A DNA stretch of 64,000 nt from an uncultured Dorea sp. (GTDB lineage Bacteria > Bacillota > Clostridia > Lachnospirales > Lachnospiraceae). Below the pieces are notes generated by a model. The model saw nothing but the letters and a program-made list of their open reading frames with translations, did not search any database and was not told where the DNA came from. The translations under genes and the position numbers were made by a program. Positions 33,722 through 40,895 of this stretch are shown here, in pieces. The stretch lies in the NCBI GenBank assembly GCA_948602995.1, contig CAPEBR010000014.1:23649-87648 (forward strand). Reading direction: 5' to 3'. Each line of letters opens with the position of its first letter. Positions within the stretch are counted from its first letter, which is position 1.

Positions 33722-35674
33722 TTATAAATATACTGCTTTAACGAGTTCCATTATTCTCTCTGTCAGCATGTCCAGGCTATTACCGCATACCATTAGTGAC
33801 AACTCATCTCTGCTGTAAAAGCATTGCCGGAGAATTTCTTTGATATTTACCTCATTTTCTAGATCCTGATCTGAAAGCTTTTTTATACACTGCTCTATAT
33901 CAATTGCCACTTCTGCAATTTGCTCACACTTTTGTGATGAATCATCCTTGCCTTCGGCTGCAATATTGCCTGGTTCATTGTCATATGGATAAAACCCATA
34001 AAAATATTTCATTGCCATGGGACATATGATATCATAAATCATCTTTGCCCCAAACTCCCTTTTTATGCATTGGGGATAAATAAGTAGCTTTTGTTCTCTT
34101 TCCAGTTCATCTTCTATTGCCCCCACTTTGCTTATCCTCTGCAAATAATGCGACATACGGTCTGCAAATCTCTGGGTATGTAATATCTTTTGTGCCGTAT
34201 CAGGAATATAATCTGTCATGTGCTCCACCGTAGAACTTGAAAGATACAGATCATACATCTCTTCCGCACACAGCTTTACTACCATAATATTATCTAAAGA
34301 TGTGCCGCCAATAGCACGCAGCATCTTCATCTCAACATATCCATAATCCGGCTCCGCCGTCTCCTGGGGACACAGGAACATGTTCTGTACATAACCATAT
34401 CCCTGTTTCTTGATAAAATCATCGTATGCCAGCTGATATAGATATTGCTTTGTTATATCCTCCACACCCGGCTGTCCAGTCACTTTATACCTTGTGCCCA
34501 TACTTTTAAAGTTAATGCAGTAATACTTTGCGTCATATATTCCAAAGCAATATTCATTGCTGCCTTTATAGGGATAGATGCAGACTAAATCTGGAATCAG
34601 TGTTTTTACCCTTGTATCATCGGCTTCTGGATTATTTTTGTGCCACACAGGCCTGTCTATAATGCTGACCAAAGGCCTGCTGCCTTGATCAGCATATTCA
34701 GTGCATACCCCCAGCGGCAGATTCTCCAGCTTCTCATCTAATACACTTCCAAAATTTTCTGTACAAACTTTTTCCCATATACGATAAAAACTATTTGTTC
34801 CATAGAAGCCAAAACACATGTCCTCTTCACCTGACTTATTGTTGCTAACATATGTATAAAGAGTTTTTAATAATATTCTTTTTCTCGTTACAAACTGCGT
34901 CCTGATTTCTCTATCCAATCTGTATTTTATATAATCCATGTCCCCAAAATCGACAATCCTGGCATCTGTAAGCTCTGCCCCTTCCAGGTCAAACAATTCC
35001 AATACTCCCGCATTTCCAAGCTCCATTGTGCACTGTGACAGAATACATTCATGCAGTCTCCTGAAGTAATCCGTCTCATCATCCCTAAGATTCCGCGTCC
35101 TTAGCTCTACGTAATAAGGTTTATTATTCTGTATCAGTACATTTGCCTCATCAATCGTTCTGTCCCACAATATGTCACCCTCTCCATTCGTTTCAATCAT
35201 TTCGTGCTGATTCGTGTACACTCCGTGTTGAAAATAATCATCAAGTAAATACAGAGATATTGTGAGACGATTATAAAACCCAGAAGGATTCTCTCCATTA
35301 GGCAGATATACAAACTGTTCCTTATCATTATATTTCTTAATAACCTTTAGAACTTTCTTTAATTGTCCCATTGGTTCTGTAGTGGAAACTATGTATTTTG
35401 GATAACACTTAATCACATGATTCTCCACCATGACAATACCTACAAAATCAAACACATATTTTGTATCTGCACTGTTCCCGGAAGTGTCTGTAAGTACTAT
35501 ATCCTGGTTCGTCAGATCCTCATACTCCGGTTTTGATGCTTTAACAGCCTTCATCATTCCATACCTTTTCAGAATGCCCACAACCTCCGTCGTTTCTTCA
35601 GCTGTTGTCTCTAATTCTCTTGAAATTTCAGATATTGTATAATGCTTCAATTCACGAAAGAAACCTTTCGCCAT
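33722..35674 (-). CDS. LlaJI-type restriction endonuclease subunit (R2-like)
   Basis: About 650 residues. The N-terminus MAKGFFREL is preceded by AGAGGAG. The protein resembles the R2 subunit of the LlaJI system, with a probable winged-helix start, a long middle domain and a PD-(D/E)xK-type nuclease core near residues 365-385: TLIPDLVCIYP followed by GIYDAKYYCIN, the D and DAK being the catalytic pattern. It would cut DNA when driven by the McrB-like ATPase encoded upstream. A 130-bp hairpin element separates the two genes. The start at 35674 is preferred over GTG at 35713, which lacks a ribosome site. Confidence 0.8.
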   Translation of the reverse strand: MAKGFFRELKHYTISEISRELETTAEETTEVVGILKRYGMMKAVKASKPEYEDLTNQDIVLTDTSGNSADTKYVFDFVGIVMVENHVIKCYPKYIVSTTEPMGQLKKVLKVIKKYNDKEQFVYLPNGENPSGFYNRLTISLYLLDDYFQHGVYTNQHEMIETNGEGDILWDRTIDEANVLIQNNKPYYVELRTRNLRDDETDYFRRLHECILSQCTMELGNAGVLELFDLEGAELTDARIVDFGDMDYIKYRLDREIRTQFVTRKRILLKTLYTYVSNNKSGEEDMCFGFYGTNSFYRIWEKVCTENFGSVLDEKLENLPLGVCTEYADQGSRPLVSIIDRPVWHKNNPEADDTRVKTLIPDLVCIYPYKGSNEYCFGIYDAKYYCINFKSMGTRYKVTGQPGVEDITKQYLYQLAYDDFIKKQGYGYVQNMFLCPQETAEPDYGYVEMKMLRAIGGTSLDNIMVVKLCAEEMYDLYLSSSTVEHMTDYIPDTAQKILHTQRFADRMSHYLQRISKVGAIEDELEREQKLLIYPQCIKREFGAKMIYDIICPMAMKYFYGFYPYDNEPGNIAAEGKDDSSQKCEQIAEVAIDIEQCIKKLSDQDLENEVNIKEILRQCFYSRDELSLMVCGNSLDMLTERIMELVKAVYL

Positions 35675-35702
35675 GTGAATTCTCCTCTTTCTATTTATTT
35701 CG

Positions 35703-35832
35703 GTTATACTCACGGCCGATGAAATCTGCCGCGAGCATGCAAAAGCCGCAGCCGCAAAGCGGCATACCTCCCTGTGCGGCTGTGCGCATCATGTCATGCT
35801 GTGCGGCAGATTTATCTGGCGCGCAGTATAAC
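35703..35832. repeat. 130-bp hairpin element between the two restriction-subunit genes
   Basis: Outer ends GTTATACT/AGTATAAC (35703-35710, 35825-35832), then AAATCTGCCGC (35722-35732) with its exact inverse GCGGCAGATTT (35803-35813), then AGCATG/CATGCT and AGCCGCA/TGCGGCT inside. A long imperfect hairpin with no coding capacity; it may attenuate expression of the downstream nuclease gene or be an inserted MITE-like element. Confidence 0.7.
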
Positions 35833-35854
35833 TACAGCTTCCCATGCACCGACG

Positions 35855-37534
35855 TTAAGGTTTTCTTTCATAAATCATGTCCGTAATCCCAAACACTCCC
35901 TCTCCGATATTTTCAAAGGTCCTGCAGATCTCCGAAAAAATCATCTTCCCACTATGCCCCTTAAAAATGTTAGCCGGCCGCATCTTCATGACATCCTCGA
36001 ATAAATACATAAGCACTTTACTTTCAAATGATTCTACGAATCTATCTTCATCCTGCAGTGCCCGTTCCAGCATATATCTTGACAAAAAGAATGGTCCTAA
36101 GAGCTTATCTTCATTCGCCCTACATTCATCTGATAATAAAATATCATTAATTCGTGTACGCAATTCGTTCCATTTAACATACCGGCGACTGTCTCCCATA
36201 CCAACAGGAATAATATACCTTTCGACTTCTAAAGCCCCGTCATCCACACCGATATATTCAAATTCCCATCTGCGTTTAAATGCTGTATCCATTGGAAATA
36301 CACCCTGGTCTGCACTATTCATAGTTGCCCATATAAACATATTGTCAGGTATCTTAATCTCAGCGTAATCTTCAGAATTTCCTCCCAGCTTATCGGACAA
36401 ATATTTTTTCATGTCTTCACTTGCGTGAATTGTATATTCACTAACATGATTGCCGTCTCTGTCTAAAAGCTGAAATATTTCTCCAAATGCTGCGGCAACA
36501 TTGGCACGGTTAATTTCCTCTATCAGTAATAAATATGGTTTAAGACCATTCTTTCTATTTCTGATATTCTCCAGTGCTTTCACATACACACGCATAAATG
36601 GACCCGGGATATACTCATATTTAATAATGTTCTCTCCATCCTTGTTATCTTTGGATACAGGCTTATATGTACCAACAAAATTAGCATAAGAATAGCCTGG
36701 ATGAAAGGTTACACGCTCATAACTTTCCTGCTCTGCGCCTAGTAAAATATCCTTTTCTATATTTAATTTATAGCTCTTCCCTGTACCCGGCGCGCCAAAA
36801 ATGATTCTATTACGTGGAAACACGCTTTGATATCCTGTATGAAAATTAATTTTATTTTCTACGCGCCTCTTCTTTTTCAATTTTTCAAGATCCAGCTCTA
36901 TCCCAAAAAAGGCACAATAATTATGAAATGAATATCTGTCGTAAAACTCCTTTCTGCTCTTCGGATTACCAATCGGCATCTCCTGTTCAATGTAATGCAG
37001 TTCCTTCTGCACTTTCTCCATATCGTCATCTTCGATATACAGAACATCCCCTTCGGAAACTCTTTTTACTTTCACAGGCTTTGCATAGTATTTTATTACA
37101 TTTAACAGAATATCCTCACTCTTTCCTCCGATCCTCCTGTCAAAAAAATCCTGATATTCCACTTCATGGTCAGGCCTGGCAAGAATTTCTTTTATCATTT
37201 CAACGTAAATAATAAAAGGAGGATCATCTCCTTTGACATATGGATTCGGCGCATAATATGTTTTTATCCAAAACTCCATGTACCTCTCTAGATTTGCATC
37301 ATCGAATGTAAACAAATAATCATGTATTCTGAAACAGGTACTCTCCCTGTCCTCAAGCCCAAACTGACAGGCCTGCTGATAGGAAGTTCTTTTATAACCC
37401 GCAGACACCTCCTCAATCTCATTAGCAGCTTCGTTCCATTCCATTGTTTTTGCCGCATCTGGATAAACATCCAGCAGCGCTTTTAAATTCTTTAGATTAA
37501 AATTTCTAAATCGTGCAAATGGTGAAAATGACAT
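35855..37534 (-). CDS. McrB-like AAA+ NTPase restriction subunit (LlaJI R1-like)
   Basis: 559 residues. An N-terminal half of unknown fold (about 1-235), presumably DNA recognition, precedes an AAA+ module of the McrB type: Walker A IFGAPGTGKSY (about 247), Walker B LLLIEEINRAN (about 340) and the McrB signature ATMNSADQG followed by MDTAFKRRW (about 405). McrB-like motors hydrolyse GTP or ATP to translocate DNA and trigger the partner nuclease. It ends 180 bp before the R2-like gene, with the hairpin element between, and starts 20 bp after the first methylase gene. Confidence 0.88.
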   Translation of the reverse strand: MSFSPFARFRNFNLKNLKALLDVYPDAAKTMEWNEAANEIEEVSAGYKRTSYQQACQFGLEDRESTCFRIHDYLFTFDDANLERYMEFWIKTYYAPNPYVKGDDPPFIIYVEMIKEILARPDHEVEYQDFFDRRIGGKSEDILLNVIKYYAKPVKVKRVSEGDVLYIEDDDMEKVQKELHYIEQEMPIGNPKSRKEFYDRYSFHNYCAFFGIELDLEKLKKKRRVENKINFHTGYQSVFPRNRIIFGAPGTGKSYKLNIEKDILLGAEQESYERVTFHPGYSYANFVGTYKPVSKDNKDGENIIKYEYIPGPFMRVYVKALENIRNRKNGLKPYLLLIEEINRANVAAAFGEIFQLLDRDGNHVSEYTIHASEDMKKYLSDKLGGNSEDYAEIKIPDNMFIWATMNSADQGVFPMDTAFKRRWEFEYIGVDDGALEVERYIIPVGMGDSRRYVKWNELRTRINDILLSDECRANEDKLLGPFFLSRYMLERALQDEDRFVESFESKVLMYLFEDVMKMRPANIFKGHSGKMIFSEICRTFENIGEGVFGITDMIYERKP

Positions 37535-37553
37535 ATTGGCATACCTCTACCTT

Positions 37554-39368
37554 TTATTTTTCTTTCGTTCTCTCTGCTTCCGAAAACACCAGACCGGGGT
37601 AACTTTTCAGCACAGACATCATAATATGAATCAGAACATCCACCACAATGGAATTTCCCGCCTGCTGATACGCAGAAGTATCTGACACAACAATTTTAAA
37701 GCTGTCACAGAATCCCATCAGCCTTAGACATTCCCTTGGCGTAAGCTTCCTCAGCCTCCCATCTGTTGTAACATAATTATCTACCCCTGCCCTATGCATC
37801 TTATGCATAGTAGTTAGAAGGGGTCTTGCAACCTCCAAATCGATCTGGGGCCTTGAATAAAAATTTTTCGTGCCTGTGGCCAGCACATATTTTCTCACCT
37901 TTTCAGAGAGAAAATACTTTTCCAGGTCTTCCATTGTCTTCTCTTTATCCGTGTTTTCTTCTTCAAACACAAAATCCCCATGCCAGTTAAACTGCTGGTT
38001 TTTCTTTTGACAAAGTTGTACCTTCCCATCAATTTGTGTATACTTCTTTTCTAAATTCTTTTCGCTGGTAACAAAATCCACACCTTTCCTCGGCAGATAA
38101 TAACGTCCAGACACATTCTCCAGGAGGAAATCCTGCATCTTCTTTTCTAATTCAAAAGGCTCCGGGAATCTAAATTCCTCCTCCAAGATCAAATCATTTC
38201 GAAAACCCACCACAAAGACTCTCTCCCTGTTCTGGGGAATTCCATAATCACGTGCATTCAGAACTTCTTTCTTCCATGTATAATTTAGATCCGTGAAGGT
38301 CTGCGTAACAGTGTCCCATGTTCTTCCGTCATCATTACTAAGTAATGCCTTCACATTCTCATAGATAAAGACCTTAGGTTTAATCTCCCCTACCAGCCTT
38401 GCATACTCGTAAAATAATGTTCCCCTCGTATCTTCCAGTCCCCGCTGCTTGCCAACCAGACTAAAGGACTGGCAGGGGCTCCCTCCTACAAACAGATCCA
38501 CTTTCCCTTCATATTGTCTTCCGTCCAAAAAAGAAACATTCCAGTGAAAGTTTTCCTCACTTATTTTATAATTTGCCATATAGCTGATTTTGACCTTATT
38601 CTGCAGCTCTTTTCCGCTGTAAAGCTTGTCAACATACTTTTTCTTTTCCGCATAATCACCGATCTGCGCCAGCTCATGCAAGATATGTAATGTATTTATT
38701 TTCTCATGGAGCATTCCCGTACGTTCACTAATGTCACGTACGCTTTTAATCAGTCTTTTCCCTTTGTTCTCTTCAAGAATATCATATGCCTTTTTCAGAT
38801 CATCTGAGACTTCTGTCCATATAATCCTATCCGAGCTTTCATACTTCACACCCTCTTTTCCCAAATCAGCAAGGGCATTGTCCTTTTTAAAATCATTGGT
38901 GACTTCCAAAATACATTTGAATGTCTCCAGGATATCGGTCTCTCGGTTATGTTTCTTCTTTAATATAACTAAAAACTCCCCGTATTCTTTTATTCGTGGC
39001 TTTTTCACATCCTTCATCCTTAGTATTGGCTCAATTACATCTAATATTAATTCTTTCGCATCTTTTTCATCCGTCTTATTAATATTTTCTATGGTCTTTT
39101 TATATTCCTTTTTTGTTGCTGCCAGCATTGTATCCAGTTGGAATTTATATTCGTACTCCTCATCCGTCTTGGTCTCATGGCTTTTGATCAGTTTTTCCAA
39201 AGATGCCAGTTCTTCTTCGATCTCCTCCAGGTCAACATTTATTTTTTTTGATAAAATGTCGACATCTCCATTGTCACATGCAAATACTATCTCATGATCC
39301 AGCTCCATTCTCTCCAGCGCATGTTCAATTGCACCAATTCCGCTGAATACCGTTGCTAATCTGATCAT
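37554..39368 (-). CDS. C5-cytosine DNA methyltransferase with large N-terminal insertion (M1-like)
   Basis: About 604 residues. Motif I ATVFSGIGAIEHALE lies at the very start, but the catalytic motif GGSPCQSFS comes only near residue 297; between them is an insertion of about 230 charged, coiled-coil-like residues, whereas typical enzymes have about 70. Later motifs are YENVKALL, QNRERVFVVGFR and GNSIVVDVL. The start at 39368 lies 2 bp after the vsr stop, with GGAGG at the end of vsr. It is one of two methylases of the LlaJI-like system. The insertion could be a dimerisation or regulatory module; its function is unknown. Confidence 0.92.
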   Translation of the reverse strand: MIRLATVFSGIGAIEHALERMELDHEIVFACDNGDVDILSKKINVDLEEIEEELASLEKLIKSHETKTDEEYEYKFQLDTMLAATKKEYKKTIENINKTDEKDAKELILDVIEPILRMKDVKKPRIKEYGEFLVILKKKHNRETDILETFKCILEVTNDFKKDNALADLGKEGVKYESSDRIIWTEVSDDLKKAYDILEENKGKRLIKSVRDISERTGMLHEKINTLHILHELAQIGDYAEKKKYVDKLYSGKELQNKVKISYMANYKISEENFHWNVSFLDGRQYEGKVDLFVGGSPCQSFSLVGKQRGLEDTRGTLFYEYARLVGEIKPKVFIYENVKALLSNDDGRTWDTVTQTFTDLNYTWKKEVLNARDYGIPQNRERVFVVGFRNDLILEEEFRFPEPFELEKKMQDFLLENVSGRYYLPRKGVDFVTSEKNLEKKYTQIDGKVQLCQKKNQQFNWHGDFVFEEENTDKEKTMEDLEKYFLSEKVRKYVLATGTKNFYSRPQIDLEVARPLLTTMHKMHRAGVDNYVTTDGRLRKLTPRECLRLMGFCDSFKIVVSDTSAYQQAGNSIVVDVLIHIMMSVLKSYPGLVFSEAERTKEK

Positions 39369-39370
39369 TT

Positions 39371-39820
39371 TTAATAATCCTCCAGTTCTCCTCCCAATAC
39401 AATATCCTGAATTGCTTCCTCTATTACACTTACACACTCATTTGTGTGTTTTTTAATATCCTCTCCCCAAAACCGTATTACGGTCCATCCCTCAAATAAG
39501 AGTCTTTTATTTATTTCATCATCTCTTTCTCTATTGCGAGATATTTTGCTAATCCAAAATTCACCATTATTTCCTTTTTCCAGTTTTGGTTTCAATACTT
39601 CCCAGTCCTTTCCATGGAAGAATTCACCATCGCAAAAAATAGCTATTTTATATTTCGTCAGAGCAATATCTGGTTTTCCGCAAATCTTATTATAATTCTT
39701 TCTATAGCGATATCCTTTTTTCCAAAGCGCTTTTCTCAAAATAATCTCAATCTTTGTATCTTTACTTCTGATATGCTGCATATTCTTTTTCCGCTGCTCT
39801 TTTGTCAGAACATCCATCAT
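39371..39820 (-). CDS. vsr: Very-short-patch mismatch endonuclease
   Basis: 149 residues (or 148 from the second ATG). Family motifs: MQHIRSKDTKIE, KPDIAL, the catalytic IAIFCDGEFFHG and NRERD. Vsr nicks beside T:G mismatches that arise when 5-methylcytosine deaminates, preventing C-to-T mutation at methylated sites. It is the usual companion of C5 methylases, and here it is the first gene of the restriction operon. AAGGAG precedes the ATG. Confidence 0.94.
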   Translation of the reverse strand: MMDVLTKEQRKKNMQHIRSKDTKIEIILRKALWKKGYRYRKNYNKICGKPDIALTKYKIAIFCDGEFFHGKDWEVLKPKLEKGNNGEFWISKISRNRERDDEINKRLLFEGWTVIRFWGEDIKKHTNECVSVIEEAIQDIVLGGELEDY

Positions 39821-39857
39821 ATCACTCCTTACTTATTCTAATTGATTGATATCTATC

Positions 39858-39899
39858 GGCCCGAATGCCGTGCAGCGGGGTTCACGGCACGGTGAATAG
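39858..39899. repeat. Partial copy of the GTTACTATTCAC-type repeat
   Basis: ATGCCGTGCAGCGG, then a hairpin TGCCGTG/CACGGCA, and GTGAATAGTAA at the end. The same words occur at 48326-48364. It lies just upstream of vsr, where the promoter of the restriction operon might be expected; no clear promoter boxes were seen. Confidence 0.6.
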
Positions 39900-39911
39900 T
39901 AATTTCTTTTG

Positions 39912-40895
39912 TTACTCACACGGCAGCCTGAACCCCCACTGCCCCCGTATCTGGTCCATCAGCCTCATTACCCGAAGCGTCTCACTGTGCGGCATCTCCT
40001 CACACTCCAGCTTTTCTTCCTCAATTGCCCTGATACACGCCAGCACCTCATACTCATACCCATTAATCTGCTCCGGCACCTGACAGCATTCCTTCAGCAT
40101 CCCGTCGCGGTCAAAGACACGTATTTCCTCCGGATTATTAATCTCCGTGATTTCCATATATCCCTCATCCCCGTTCACAATCGCCCTGCGGTCCGTGCGT
40201 GCAGTCATATTACTGTTAAGAACCGCCATCTTTCCGTCTGCAAAGGTAAGGGTAATGCTGTTCATCCAGTCCACCCCCTCTGGGGAAAATACTGCTGCAG
40301 ACACTACATCCGTAATTTCCTCATGGAAAAGCATCAGCGCCATTGTAATGGAATATACCCCAAGGTCAAGAAGCGCCCCGCCTGCAAGCTCCGGCTGTAC
40401 CAGGCGTGGGACGTCCATTAACGGATACCCAAGATTCGCGGTCATTGAACTGACCTTTCCAATGATACCGCTTTCCAGCAGGTCATTGATCATCCTCCGG
40501 CTGGGCATATATCTCGTCCAGATCGCCTCCGTAAGCAGCAGTTGCTTTTCCCTGGCAAGCTTCATAAGTTCCTCTGCCTGTGCCGCGTTTACTGTAAATG
40601 CCTTTTCCACCAGCACATGCTTTCCATGCTCCAGGCAGAGCTTCGCATGCTCGTAGTGGTGGGAATGGGGTGACGCCACATAGACAAGCTCCACCTCCGG
40701 ATCCGCCGCAAGCTCCTCATAGGAGCCATAAGCCTTCTCAAAACCCCATTTTTTTGCAAATTCCTCTGCCCTGGAAATATCTCTTGATGCTACGGCATAC
40801 TTCTGTATTCTGGCTGTTCCTGCCTTCTTTATTCCTGTTACAGCCTCTGCCATCTTATGGGCAATGCCGCCTGCCGCCAAAATTGCAAATTTCAT
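39912..40895 (-). CDS. Gfo/Idh/MocA-family oxidoreductase
   Basis: 327 residues. The N-terminal Rossmann fold has AILAAGGIAHKM, and the C-terminal alpha/beta domain has the family's EKAF (VLVEKAFTVNAAQ) and GALLDLGVYS motifs; EAIWTRYMP resembles dihydrodiol-dehydrogenase-like members. It would oxidise or reduce a sugar or related substrate with NAD(P). Its ATG overlaps the stop of the GTPase-nuclease gene by 4 bp (ATGA), so it is translationally coupled to that gene, an odd pairing for a metabolic enzyme. Substrate unknown. Confidence 0.9.
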   Translation of the reverse strand: MKFAILAAGGIAHKMAEAVTGIKKAGTARIQKYAVASRDISRAEEFAKKWGFEKAYGSYEELAADPEVELVYVASPHSHHYEHAKLCLEHGKHVLVEKAFTVNAAQAEELMKLAREKQLLLTEAIWTRYMPSRRMINDLLESGIIGKVSSMTANLGYPLMDVPRLVQPELAGGALLDLGVYSITMALMLFHEEITDVVSAAVFSPEGVDWMNSITLTFADGKMAVLNSNMTARTDRRAIVNGDEGYMEITEINNPEEIRVFDRDGMLKECCQVPEQINGYEYEVLACIRAIEEEKLECEEMPHSETLRVMRLMDQIRGQWGFRLPCE

